46,613 bases of DNA from an uncultured Desulfobulbaceae bacterium (lineage in GTDB: Bacteria; Desulfobacterota; Desulfobulbia; Desulfobulbales; Desulfocapsaceae): positions 1 through 46,613 of the forward strand of contig CAKZOA010000141.1 of the NCBI GenBank assembly GCA_937132035.1, written 5' to 3'. Shown here piece by piece: positions 27,350 to 37,067 of this stretch (its first letter is position 1; each line of letters begins with the position of its first letter). The notes beneath the pieces were generated by a model, which did no database searches, was not told the DNA's origin, and saw nothing but the letters and a program-made list of their open reading frames with translations. Both the position numbers and the translations under genes were made by a program.

Positions 27350-28450
27350 ATGGGATTTCCTGAAGTCAAATTCAGAATCGTCGAAAACAGAAGATGTCCT
27401 CTCTATACCTATGGTGACACCTTTTGTCTCACGGGCATAGCCATCGCCATGAAAAGCAGCGATGATAATTCCTGCATAACCACCTCCGTAGTGCACACAC
27501 CCTCGGAGAGAAAAAGCTGCAAGATTCTCAACGCCGATCTCACCCGCCTTATTATCCAGTACGAGCGTGGCGATAAAATCCCGGTGTGCATGATCAGCTG
27601 CAGCGGCTGCACCGGCTCCGTACGTCTCGAACATAACAAAGATGACATCCTCAGCCCCCAGGAAGGCGAGGCCATGCTCTCCGATGAACTTTCCTCGATG
27701 ATGCACCTGCTCAGCGGCTTTGCTTTTTTCAAGTCCATCGATCAGAGCAATCTCGACAAGGTCATGCAGTTTTTTCGCATGAAGACATTTAACCCAGGCG
27801 ACGTTATCATTCGCAAAGGCGAGGTCGGCGGCAACTTTTTCATAATTGCCTCGGGCTGTGTCAATGTCCTTAATGAGGGCGGCATTGCCATTTCAACCCT
27901 GAACAAAGGCGATGTCTTCGGCGAGATGAGTCTTATCTGCAACGAACGGGTCAGCGCTACCATCCAGGTGAAGGAGCAGGCGTCGATTCTCTACATAGAC
28001 CGGGAAAACTTCTCTAAAATAATAGAACGTTATCCGACCGTTCAGCTCTATTTCTCAAGGATGATGGCCAATCGCCTGTCCAAATCGAACACGGTGCGCT
28101 CGGCAGATCTCTCCTCGGGGATGATCGGCAACCTCTCGGATATTCCGGCAGAGGCCCTTTTTCAGACGCTGAACATGAACACGAAGACCGGGATCCTGAC
28201 AATCCAGGAACTGAGCCGCGGCACGGCCCGGTTTTCCTTTCGTCAGGGAGCATTGATCAAGGCCAAATACGACGAGATATCAGGAGAAGAGGCTTTCTAT
28301 GAGGTTCTCAAGGAGCATAATGGCAGATTTCGCTTCACCCCCGGCATTCCGCCCGATCAGTTCGAAACTCCGGAAATAGGCTACTTCATGAAACTTTTGA
28401 TGGAGGGAATGCGCAGACTCGACGAGGGCAGGTCAAGATCGGCCAACTAG
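27350..28450 (+). CDS. Cys-rich N-terminal domain + cyclic-nucleotide-binding domain + DUF4388-like domain protein
   Basis: Central cNMP domain FFKSIDQSNLDKVMQFF...GEVGGNFFIIASGCVNVL...GDVFGEMSLI; C-terminal GNLSDIPAEALFQTLNMNTKTGILTIQ is DUF4388-like. Confidence 0.82.
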   Translation: MGFPEVKFRIVENRRCPLYTYGDTFCLTGIAIAMKSSDDNSCITTSVVHTPSERKSCKILNADLTRLIIQYERGDKIPVCMISCSGCTGSVRLEHNKDDILSPQEGEAMLSDELSSMMHLLSGFAFFKSIDQSNLDKVMQFFRMKTFNPGDVIIRKGEVGGNFFIIASGCVNVLNEGGIAISTLNKGDVFGEMSLICNERVSATIQVKEQASILYIDRENFSKIIERYPTVQLYFSRMMANRLSKSNTVRSADLSSGMIGNLSDIPAEALFQTLNMNTKTGILTIQELSRGTARFSFRQGALIKAKYDEISGEEAFYEVLKEHNGRFRFTPGIPPDQFETPEIGYFMKLLMEGMRRLDEGRSRSAN

Positions 28451-28473
28451 CCTGCTGCACCACGAAGAAAACC

Positions 28474-30696
28474 TTATTGTAATTTTCCCATATAATTGAA
28501 GGTAGGCAATTTATACAGCTTACCGCCGGAAATCCTCCGGGCCAGCTCCTCTATATTTTTCTGTCCCATGCGCATATATCTGGTATCGACCACGACAAAG
28601 TCAAAGCCCATTGCCGCCAACTCTTCAAGATAGGCAAGCAGTGAAAACGGTTTTTGCGGCACGGTGAGCACCAGCCCCTCTCTTTTAGCAATTGCGAACT
28701 TTTCTCCCTTCGGACTGACAAAAGTACGGTCGTACTGAAAATGTTTGCTGCCAAGGCGCGAGGTAAAAAGCGCTGGGGCACCATATACGGTCAGCCCTAC
28801 TTTCATTTTCTGTTTTTTCCCCAAGGCAGCGGCGGCAGTGTATCCCTGGAGCATAGAGGCAAAAGCTTCACGGTCAAGTTCGACGGCGACCTGCGTTGCC
28901 CCAAGACCAAACGATTCGGCCGTCATCATCGCCCTGCTGTTGGCCAGATTGAGAGTGTAGTCGCCATACAGGCGCACTTTTTCTCCTGCAAACAGTTGTT
29001 TCTGCGAGATATGGCCCAGCTGGAAGTCTTTAAAGCCGCTGCGGATAAGCTGCCTGATACGCTTGCGATACCTGCCCAGATCCTTGTCGAAAAGGACGGA
29101 CGGCAGAGCCCAGATGAGCTGCCTGCATCGTTTGCCAAGACTTTTCCTGATCAGGGTCGACTGGCTGAGCATCCGTTTATCGATATCGATAATGTACATT
29201 TCCGGCAGAAAGGGCAGCCGGGATGTCACCAGCTTGGCGGAATCGGTGCGCAGCCATAATTTCAGCGGCAAAGAGAACGAGGCCTTTTTCTTCCCGCGTT
29301 GCCGTGCTGCAGGAGCCGACTCGTCTTTGCCGCTGTCCACCGATTTAGGTACTGTCATGCTCTTCTTCAGATTCCGCAGGCCCGTGTTCTCTCTGGTGCG
29401 CAGATGATCAAGCTTTTTTTTCGCCCCAGCCAGCAACGCATCAAGATAACCCTTGTCGGCAAAGCCCGCTCCCTCATCGACTTTGTAAAGCTCGACCTGA
29501 CCTTTTTGCAGCCCCTGCTGGTCTTTTGGCAGCCCCAGTCTGACAGCAGTCCCCGCCGCGGCTGATTCTACCGGCTCATTGCCGGTCCACAGCTTGTGCA
29601 GCGTGAACCCCTGGCGTTCGCCGGTTGATTCGACGTGAAGACGCAGTCTGTCGCCTCGGTTCAGCGGGTATTTAGGGACGATGGTCCCCTCAAGGCACTT
29701 GCCGGTTGATGCAATCTGGCTGAAGCTGCCCAGGTGCAGTCCCATATTGCCGGAATGATGAGCGGAAACGGCATCCTGGGGCTGTGGTGAAAAAAAGTAG
29801 CCGGTGGAGGTCCTGCGGCCCATGGCCTCCTCTGCCAGTACTACTGCCCTGGCAATGGCCTGCTGCTCTTCTTCCTCTGCAGCATCGAGCACCCCTCTGT
29901 AGGCCTCAACGATTTTGCCGATATAATTGGCCGAACGCAGCCTTCCCTCTATTTTTACAGAGGTCACACCGGCCCTCTTAAGCTGAGCCACAGCCTCGAA
30001 ACCCTCAAGATCGTTCATGGAAAAAAGGTACTTGCCGCCCCCGGACGAGCTCGCCTTCCCCCCTTTTTGGCCGCCGCCCCTGCCGGCCCAGGAATACCCC
30101 CTTCTGCATGGTTGAACGCAGCGGCCGCGCAGCCCGCTTTTGCCGCCGAGAAAAGAGGAGAACAAACAGAGGCCGGAAGAGGAATAGCACATCGCTCCGT
30201 GGACGAAGACCTCCAGTTCAACGTTGACACGCGAGGCGAGAGCGGCAATCTCTTTCAGGGTAAGCTCCCTGGCCAGAACAACTCGGTCGCATCCCATTGC
30301 CGATAACGTGGCTGCACCATCGCTGCTGCTGCAGCCCATCAGAGTTGAGGCGTGAATGGAAAGCTGCGGAAAGTGGTTGCGGAGCAGATTCACCAGAGCA
30401 AGATCCTGAACGATAATCCCGTCCGGCTGAAAATCTTGCAGCAAGAAAAAGGTCTCGGCCAGCGACGGCAGATCTTTTTCCAATATGAGGCTGTTGGCGG
30501 CTAAATAGACTCTCTTTCCTAAACCGTGGGCGTATTCGATCATCGCCCCGATTTCGGCTAGAGTCAGATCCCGGGCGAGATTTCTGGCATTGAGGCCCGG
30601 CGCGCCGATATAGACCGCATCGGCGCCTGCGTGCAGGGCGGTGTGAAAAGTTTCGACGGTGCCGGCCGGGGCGAGCAGTTCCATATCAGCTCTCAA
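28474..30696 (-). CDS. peptidase U32 family protein (740 aa)
   Basis: MELLAPAGTVETFHTALHAGADAVYIGAPGLNAR...VELEVFVHGAMCYSSSGLCLFSSFLGGKSGLRGRCVQPCRR. Confidence 0.93.
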   Translation of the reverse strand: MRADMELLAPAGTVETFHTALHAGADAVYIGAPGLNARNLARDLTLAEIGAMIEYAHGLGKRVYLAANSLILEKDLPSLAETFFLLQDFQPDGIIVQDLALVNLLRNHFPQLSIHASTLMGCSSSDGAATLSAMGCDRVVLARELTLKEIAALASRVNVELEVFVHGAMCYSSSGLCLFSSFLGGKSGLRGRCVQPCRRGYSWAGRGGGQKGGKASSSGGGKYLFSMNDLEGFEAVAQLKRAGVTSVKIEGRLRSANYIGKIVEAYRGVLDAAEEEEQQAIARAVVLAEEAMGRRTSTGYFFSPQPQDAVSAHHSGNMGLHLGSFSQIASTGKCLEGTIVPKYPLNRGDRLRLHVESTGERQGFTLHKLWTGNEPVESAAAGTAVRLGLPKDQQGLQKGQVELYKVDEGAGFADKGYLDALLAGAKKKLDHLRTRENTGLRNLKKSMTVPKSVDSGKDESAPAARQRGKKKASFSLPLKLWLRTDSAKLVTSRLPFLPEMYIIDIDKRMLSQSTLIRKSLGKRCRQLIWALPSVLFDKDLGRYRKRIRQLIRSGFKDFQLGHISQKQLFAGEKVRLYGDYTLNLANSRAMMTAESFGLGATQVAVELDREAFASMLQGYTAAAALGKKQKMKVGLTVYGAPALFTSRLGSKHFQYDRTFVSPKGEKFAIAKREGLVLTVPQKPFSLLAYLEELAAMGFDFVVVDTRYMRMGQKNIEELARRISGGKLYKLPTFNYMGKLQ

Positions 30697-31222
30697 TTAC
30701 CACCTGGTCGATGTCGTCCCTCTCGCTCAGCTGCACCTGGATACGTTCGTTGGCACGAACGGTGGTGGCCATGCCGATATAGTCTGGCTGAATCGGCAGT
30801 TCCCTGCCGCCACGGTCCACCAGGGCAGCCAGTTGAATTGAGCGCGGGCGGCCATAGTCCATGATAGCATCAAGAGCGGCACGGATGGTTCGACCGGTGA
30901 AGACAACATCGTCAACCAGCACCAGATTCAAGCCCTCCACGGGAAAAACGATATTGGTCGTTTTGACCACGGGGCTCTGAGCAATGCTGCTCCAGTCATC
31001 ACGGTAGAGGGTAATATCGAGACTCCCGGAATCGACTTCGATATCGCTGATGTCATAGATGCGCTCGACAATGCGTTCGGCGAGATAGACGCCGCAGGTG
31101 TGAATACCCACGACCGCCAACCGCTCCACCTTCTGGTTCCGCTCCAACACCTGCAAAACGATACGCTGCAGGGCCAGGGTTATGTCATCCGCAGTCATTA
31201 TTATTCGCTTGTCCATACTCAC
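30686..31222 (-). CDS. pyrR: bifunctional pyr operon regulator / uracil phosphoribosyltransferase PyrR
   Basis: NLVLVDDVVFTGRTIRAALDAIMDYGRP PRPP-binding motif; AALVDRGGRELPIQPDYIG. Confidence 0.95.
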   Translation of the reverse strand: MSMDKRIIMTADDITLALQRIVLQVLERNQKVERLAVVGIHTCGVYLAERIVERIYDISDIEVDSGSLDITLYRDDWSSIAQSPVVKTTNIVFPVEGLNLVLVDDVVFTGRTIRAALDAIMDYGRPRSIQLAALVDRGGRELPIQPDYIGMATTVRANERIQVQLSERDDIDQVVIES

Positions 31223-31800
31223 CTCGCCAGGCGCTGCCAGAAAAAATCGATACCTTTGTCGTCGACCAGGTTAATGGCCTCAGGAAAGGCCAGGCACTCT
31301 GCCTCAAAGACCCTGGCGGCAATGTCGTCGACACTGTCATCATATGCCAGGGGAACGCATTTTTGCAGGATAATGGGCCCGGCATCATAAACCTCGTTGG
31401 CGAAATGGACGGTACAGCCGCTGATCATACAGCCCCGCTCCTTTACCGCACGATGAACAACGGAGCCGTAATAACCGTCTCCGCAGAACATGGGGATGAG
31501 AGAAGGATGGATATTGATCACGGCCTTCTCCAGTTCAGGGGGAGGTGTGTAGAGCTTGAGATAGCCGGCCAGACAGATGATGTCTATCTCGTAGCCCGCC
31601 AGAATAGTATTGGTCGCCTGGCTTCCACAGGCGTGGAAGGCCGGGTACCCGTAATTTCGGGCTTTCTCCAAGCCTAGAGCGTCTGCACTATTGGAGATGA
31701 CCACTTCAACCTGCGCCGCCAGTGTTTTTTCTGCTATTCTCTGATGGAAATTGTCCAGCGTCCTGCCGCTGCCGGATAACAGCACCGCCATTTTCAGCAT
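31219..31800 (-). CDS. purN: phosphoribosylglycinamide formyltransferase
   Basis: VLLSGSGRTLDNF, ICLAGYLKL, NIHPSLIPMF, GCTVHFANEVYDAGPII. Confidence 0.92.
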   Translation of the reverse strand: MLKMAVLLSGSGRTLDNFHQRIAEKTLAAQVEVVISNSADALGLEKARNYGYPAFHACGSQATNTILAGYEIDIICLAGYLKLYTPPPELEKAVINIHPSLIPMFCGDGYYGSVVHRAVKERGCMISGCTVHFANEVYDAGPIILQKCVPLAYDDSVDDIAARVFEAECLAFPEAINLVDDKGIDFFWQRLAR

Positions 31801-31802
31801 GG

Positions 31803-32423
31803 CTACTCTCCTTTGAAAAAGTCATTGGAATCGACATTGATCGCCTCGAGCCAATGGCTGATGGCGGTATCGTAGCGGGAGGTCAGGGCAAAAACCTTGG
31901 TAGCCAGGTAGAAACGGGTCTTTAATGTGGTCGTGCCGCTTTCCAGCATCTCCGCCAGAATCAGCTCATAATCGGAGGGATCGACAACCACCGTTACGTC
32001 CTGGAAATTTTTGGCTGCCGCCCTGAGCAGCGTCGGGCCGCCTATGTCGATGTTTTCGATGGCGTCGCCAAGGCTGCATCCGGGATCGGCCACCGCTTTT
32101 TCAAAGGCGTAGAGGTTGACCGCCACCAGATCGATGTCTGCGATTCCGTGCTGCCGGCACTGACGACGATGCCCCTCATTGTCGCGCTGGTTGAGAATAC
32201 CGCCGTGGACCAGCGGATGCAGGGTTTTAACCCTGCCATCGAGCATTTCAGGAAAACCGGTAAAATCAGATACATCTTTAACTTCAACTCCGCCTTCGCG
32301 TAGTTTTTTGGCCGTACCGCCGGTGGAGAGTATTTCCACGCCCAGAGACTGCAGCCGGGTAGCGAATTCCTCGATACCCGATTTGTCCGTCAAACTGATC
32401 AACGCCCGCTCGATCTTTTTCAT
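31803..32423 (-). CDS. IMP cyclohydrolase, stand-alone domain (N-terminal half of PurH only)
   Basis: [43 protein letters not shown]...[18 protein letters not shown]...[17 protein letters not shown]; stops at 206 aa without an AICAR transformylase domain. Confidence 0.93.
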   Translation of the reverse strand: MKKIERALISLTDKSGIEEFATRLQSLGVEILSTGGTAKKLREGGVEVKDVSDFTGFPEMLDGRVKTLHPLVHGGILNQRDNEGHRRQCRQHGIADIDLVAVNLYAFEKAVADPGCSLGDAIENIDIGGPTLLRAAAKNFQDVTVVVDPSDYELILAEMLESGTTTLKTRFYLATKVFALTSRYDTAISHWLEAINVDSNDFFKGE

Positions 32424-32431
32424 CTGCTCTC

Positions 32432-32824
32432 CTATTTTTTACGTATGAATTCTCGTATTTTCCTTCTGTCCCGTTTATCCGGCTTGCCTGCCGGGGCCGA
32501 GTGGCCGGCATGAAACATTTTGCGCATCTCACGGGCGTGATGGCGGCGTTGCTTGCTTTCCTCGCTCTCCTCATAGAGAAGTCTCGCCTCGGCAGCCGGT
32601 CTTCGCTGGGCGTTAAGGGCGAGCACGGCCACGTGCCATTCGAGTTCGCCCTTGGTGATCTGGACCACGTCGCCTACATGAACGGTTCGGGAAGATTTCA
32701 CCCGCGCCTCGTTGATATGCACCCTGCCGCCATTTACCGCTTTCGAAGCCAGTGAACGCGTCTTGAAAAAACGTGCCGCCCACAGCCATTTATCTATGCG
32801 TATACCTTGGTCTTTACTGTCCAT
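32432..32824 (-). CDS. S4-domain RNA-binding protein (HslR/Hsp15 family)
   Basis: [45 protein letters not shown]. Confidence 0.93.
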   Translation of the reverse strand: MDSKDQGIRIDKWLWAARFFKTRSLASKAVNGGRVHINEARVKSSRTVHVGDVVQITKGELEWHVAVLALNAQRRPAAEARLLYEESEESKQRRHHAREMRKMFHAGHSAPAGKPDKRDRRKIREFIRKK

Positions 32825-33083
32825 TTATCATCTTCCAATGGTGGTCCTTCCAGAAAAGAATGGAGAAAACAGACTACAATGAATCCAGCCGAAACGCCAA
32901 AAAAAAGAAAGTGTGAATAACCCGCAAAGAGATTATTATTGAATCATTGCCCAAAGCATATTACACACACGATGTGGTAAGTGCTGCTCGGCGGCGGTGA
33001 TGAAGATATGCACATCGACAGGAAGGCGCGTGCTTATCCGGGTTCAACCGTAAATGTATCGCACCGATGTATCGCAGCGCTGT

Positions 33084-33096
33084 TTTACACTGTAAA
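33084..33096. promoter_or_regulatory. 13-bp palindrome TTTACA-C-TGTAAA upstream of folE2
   Basis: Read directly; regulatory role inferred. Confidence 0.35.
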
Positions 33097-33178
33097 CCAA
33101 GGTTTTTTTCTTCGGCAAAGTCATCACATGCCGTGGATACATACTCCTCACTCTCTGTTTGGCTTTCCAAAAGGTGTT

Positions 33179-33922
33179 ATGTCAGCTCATATTCAGGTCG
33201 TCGGCATTAAGGATATTCAGCTTCCCATCAAGGTCCGGGAGCGCAACGGCGGCCTGCAGAATACCGTAGCCACCATCACCTTGCGGGTGAACATGCCCGG
33301 CGGCCAGCGAAAAAGCTGCCTCAGTGTTTTCACCACCATCCTCAACGAGTACCTCGAAGACATTACCTATACCAACTTTTCCAAGATTCTCGAGGATGTA
33401 AAAAAGGCCTTGGATGCCAAAAGCGCCGAGTTGGAGATGAATTTTCCCTACTTCATCGAAAAAAAGGCGCCGGTCACCGAAACGAAAGGACTCATGGAAT
33501 ACAACTGTGCCTTCACCGGCACCTCGGGCGCCCAAAACGACTTCATCATTTCCGTCCGTGTTCCCGTTACCACCCTCTGTCCCTGTTCCAAGGAGATCAG
33601 CGAGGCAGGGGCCCATAACCAGCGGGCCGAGGTACATCTCAACGTCAAGTTCAAGAATTTCATCTGGGTCGAAGATCTCGTCGAAATGATCGAAAAGTCG
33701 GCTTCATGCGAACTCTATTCTCTGTTGAAAAGACCCGACGAAAAGTATGTAACCGAGCAGGCCTACAAGAACCCGATGTTCGTCGAGGACGTCGTTCGCA
33801 AGGTTGCCGTCTCTGCCTACGAACACCCAGATATCACCTGGTTCTCGGCAGGAGTGGAAAGCTTTGAGTCCATTCACAAGCATAGTGCCTACGCCTACGT
33901 CGACAGCAACGAAATGCGATGA
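33179..33922 (+). CDS. folE2: GTP cyclohydrolase FolE2
   Basis: VPVTTLCPCSKEISEAGAHNQRAEVHL...NPMFVEDVVRKVA; start moved to the ATG at 33179. Confidence 0.94.
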   Translation: MSAHIQVVGIKDIQLPIKVRERNGGLQNTVATITLRVNMPGGQRKSCLSVFTTILNEYLEDITYTNFSKILEDVKKALDAKSAELEMNFPYFIEKKAPVTETKGLMEYNCAFTGTSGAQNDFIISVRVPVTTLCPCSKEISEAGAHNQRAEVHLNVKFKNFIWVEDLVEMIEKSASCELYSLLKRPDEKYVTEQAYKNPMFVEDVVRKVAVSAYEHPDITWFSAGVESFESIHKHSAYAYVDSNEMR

Positions 33923-34032
33923 CGGCCCCTGTCTTTTTCCCGCCTATTTAGACTGTTTCAGGCAACAGGCATACTGGCATCGTTGGCGGGAATTCCCACC
34001 CGGGGTCCCACCCGATCCATAGGCAGAAAAGA

Positions 34033-34581
34033 TCACCCTTTTTCGTTTCGTCTCTCCTGCATATCCATAGCCGCCCTGACCATGCGGTAGAGTTCTCGGA
34101 AATGCATCCTGTTGCGTGTACGCACATACTGATAGGCGCAGCGGCGCAGGTCGGCCTCGTCGAGTTCAGGCAGCTCCTGAAGAACTTCGCCGACCAGCTC
34201 GCCCGGGTAATCCGGTTCGAAGGGAATCTCCGCTCTACGGCATTCCTCCTGCAATTCCATGGCCTCGTTGATAAGGATATCCCGCATCCTCTCCGCCCGG
34301 TGCAGAATTCTATTATCCTTGAGCGACGAACCTTTTCTGGCGTCCATGTAGTTGTAGATCTCATCGAGTTCATACTGTCGCAGGACCTTGGCCAGATATT
34401 TGATCTGGCGCTTTTTGGCCCCGCCTTTGAGGCCACGACAGACGATGATCTCATCTCTGATGTCTTCCTGGTCCGGAAACGTCTTCAAATCGTTATCGCT
34501 CAACTCCGCCAGCTCAGCGGCAAGCTCTTCGACCTGCTTAAAGAGCCTTTTTCTCTCGGACTTGCTTATTTTCTCAATCAT
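34033..34581 (-). CDS. darP: DarP/YjgA (DUF615) ribosome biogenesis-associated protein
   Basis: ISKSERKRLFKQVEELAAELAELSDNDLKTFP...RQIKYLAKVLRQ matches YjgA. Confidence 0.85.
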   Translation of the reverse strand: MIEKISKSERKRLFKQVEELAAELAELSDNDLKTFPDQEDIRDEIIVCRGLKGGAKKRQIKYLAKVLRQYELDEIYNYMDARKGSSLKDNRILHRAERMRDILINEAMELQEECRRAEIPFEPDYPGELVGEVLQELPELDEADLRRCAYQYVRTRNRMHFRELYRMVRAAMDMQERRNEKG

Positions 34582-34586
34582 GGGCG

Positions 34587-36209
34587 TCAGACCTTGCGGA
34601 TAAGCGATGGTTCATAATCACTGGGCGGGCCGTAACCCAAAAGGGTAATCAGGGTGGCGGCGACATTTGCCAGACCGGGAGCGTCAACGTCGGTTAGGGC
34701 GAACCGCTTGTCGCCGCCGTAATCGCAAACGACGAATGGCACCGGATTCTTGGTGTGGGCGACCATCGGTGATTTTTCATCATCTTTTTCCCTCCACATG
34801 CATTCGGCGTTACCGTGGTCGGCGGTCACCACGAGTATACCGCCCGCTTTCTTCACGGCTTTGACCAGCCTGGACAGACAAAGATCAACGGTCTCGACGG
34901 CTATCCGCACCGCAGCTTCAACACCGGTGTGGCCAACCATGTCTCCATTGGGAAAATTGAGGCGGAGAAAACGGTAGTCGCCGCTTTCAAGCGCTTCAAT
35001 GACGGTATCGGTGATTTCATCGGCCTTCATCCAGGGACGTTTGTCAAAATTGACAATGTCGGAGGGAATTTCAACAAACTTCTCGAGATTTTTATCGATA
35101 TAGCCGGATTTGTTGCCATTCCAGAAATAGGTAACATGGCCGTACTTCTGCGTCTCCGAAACGGCATAGGAGGTAATGCCGGCGGCACAGAGATACTCGC
35201 TGATGGTTCTGCCGATGACGGGAGGTTCGATGAGGTAATTCGCGGGGATCTTGGCGTCACCATCATATTCCATCATGCCGGCATAAAAAACATCGGGAAA
35301 GCGCTGGCGGTCGAACTTGGAAAAGTCTTCTTCCTCGAAGGCCCTGGAAAGCTCTATGGCTCTGTCGCCGCGAAAATTGAAGAAGACTACGGCATCACCG
35401 TCTTCAATCGTGCCGACCGGGCTGCCCTCTTCAGCGACAACGAAGCTGTCCATATACTGGTCAGTGGTATCGGGATTTTCTTCATAGTAGGTTGTAATGG
35501 CCTCAGTCGCCTTGGAAAACTGCCGCCCTTTGCCGAGTACATGGGCATCCCAGCCATTTTTCACTACACTCCAGTCGGCATTATACCTGTCCATGGTGGT
35601 AACCATCCTGCCGCCCCCTGAGGCAATACGATAGTCTTTCTCCGCCGAGGACAACGACTCCAGTTTTTTTTCCAGCGGTTTGAAATAGTCGAGAGCGCTT
35701 CGCTGGCCGACATCGCGGCCATCGAGCAGACCATGGACTCGAACCCTGGCGAAGCCTTCCTCGGCACAGCGCTCAAGCAAGGCGTAGAGGTGATCTATAT
35801 GGCTATGCACCTTGCCGTCTGAAACCAGACCGATAAAATGAACCGTACCACCATCCTCGGCCCGTTCCTCCACCTTTTGCCAGGCGTCGCCTAAAAAAAT
35901 ATCGCCGCTGGCAATGGCTTCGTTGACCAGCTTGGCGCCCTGAAAGATGATTCGCCCGGCTCCGAGAGCATTATGACCGACTTCAGAGTTGCCCATGTCA
36001 TCTTCGCTGGGGAGTCCCACCGCTGGGCCGTGTGCCTTGAGCCGCACCTGCAGCCGTTCCTTGAGCAGCCCATCCAGCACCGGGGTGTAGGAAACATGGA
36101 CACCGTTGTTTGCACTTTCGGCACCAATGCCTATACCGTCCATGACCACCAACACCAGCGGCGAGGCTATTTCCGCACCGGGTAATGATTTCAACGTCAA
36201 TTCTGTCAT
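34587..36209 (-). CDS. gpmI: 2,3-bisphosphoglycerate-independent phosphoglycerate mutase
   Basis: VLVVMDGIGIG..., SDGKVHSHIDHLYAL, DGRDVGQRSALDY, ADHGNAECM; start trimmed to MTELTLK after AAGGAG. Confidence 0.95.
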   Translation of the reverse strand: MTELTLKSLPGAEIASPLVLVVMDGIGIGAESANNGVHVSYTPVLDGLLKERLQVRLKAHGPAVGLPSEDDMGNSEVGHNALGAGRIIFQGAKLVNEAIASGDIFLGDAWQKVEERAEDGGTVHFIGLVSDGKVHSHIDHLYALLERCAEEGFARVRVHGLLDGRDVGQRSALDYFKPLEKKLESLSSAEKDYRIASGGGRMVTTMDRYNADWSVVKNGWDAHVLGKGRQFSKATEAITTYYEENPDTTDQYMDSFVVAEEGSPVGTIEDGDAVVFFNFRGDRAIELSRAFEEEDFSKFDRQRFPDVFYAGMMEYDGDAKIPANYLIEPPVIGRTISEYLCAAGITSYAVSETQKYGHVTYFWNGNKSGYIDKNLEKFVEIPSDIVNFDKRPWMKADEITDTVIEALESGDYRFLRLNFPNGDMVGHTGVEAAVRIAVETVDLCLSRLVKAVKKAGGILVVTADHGNAECMWREKDDEKSPMVAHTKNPVPFVVCDYGGDKRFALTDVDAPGLANVAATLITLLGYGPPSDYEPSLIRKV

Positions 36210-36449
36210 TTGCACTCCTTTGTGGTTATTCTCACACCGACAAATACTCCGGCTTAATAGTGTCAAATCAATTTTTTTTGCTATTTACAGGCGAATATCT
36301 TAGAATATGCATTGATAATTATCCAAAGAATATAAACTATTTCCGAAAGGTAGTATATGCAAGATTCAATGAACGTTTTCATGCGTTTTTTTTCACCGGC
36401 AGACAGCGCTGTGTCAGTGGATTATCACCGATGAATTGTGGAGACAACA

Positions 36450-37067
36450 ATGCCGCAGACCGCTAGTCGACACACCGTCATGCTCACTGTTCTCCACGCA
36501 GAAATGAGTCGGCTCACCAGCCTTCTGCAGTCAGGAATCTGTTTGAAGAGCAGCATCGGTATGGCGGTGGGCCTTTTCCTTACCGATCTGCCAGGCTTTG
36601 ATCAGAACTATCTGAATGAAAAGGTTCAGACCATATTCCTCGACGGCAGCGCAATCGACGACCTGCAGCGCCCTTTGTCCAGACCCCGTCACGTGCTGGC
36701 GCTTTCCGCCGCGATGCCCGGCCTGGCGGGCGCCATTTTCCGGAAAAACAGTCTCTGCGCCGCCCTGCGAACCCGCGCGCCCTCCTCAACCGTTGCGGAC
36801 GAAGGCAGTGGAGATACCGTCGTACAACTCAAATTATTCAATACCATCGCCAGAGAAAAAGGCGAGGCCCTACTCAGAGGCGGTGGTGTCTTTACAGGAG
36901 CCGCTCTCCTGCGATTTTTTGGGGATCATTCCTCTGTACTGCAAAGAGCACTGGGCGCCAGATATGACGGCAGCGATTTCCAGCCGCTGCAGCTGCACAC
37001 TTCAATCCGTGCCGACAGTGATTATTTTCTCACCATCACTACACCGGAAACGGAGAAATCGCCATGA
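36450..37067 (+). CDS. unknown protein co-translated with moeA
   Basis: GGAGA ribosome-binding-like sequence before the ATG at 36450; 4-nt overlap with the moeA start; no family recognised with confidence. Confidence 0.75.
   Translation: MPQTASRHTVMLTVLHAEMSRLTSLLQSGICLKSSIGMAVGLFLTDLPGFDQNYLNEKVQTIFLDGSAIDDLQRPLSRPRHVLALSAAMPGLAGAIFRKNSLCAALRTRAPSSTVADEGSGDTVVQLKLFNTIAREKGEALLRGGGVFTGAALLRFFGDHSSVLQRALGARYDGSDFQPLQLHTSIRADSDYFLTITTPETEKSP

Noticed and set aside
34815-35621. 268-aa plus-strand ORF
   Set aside because: Antisense to gpmI.
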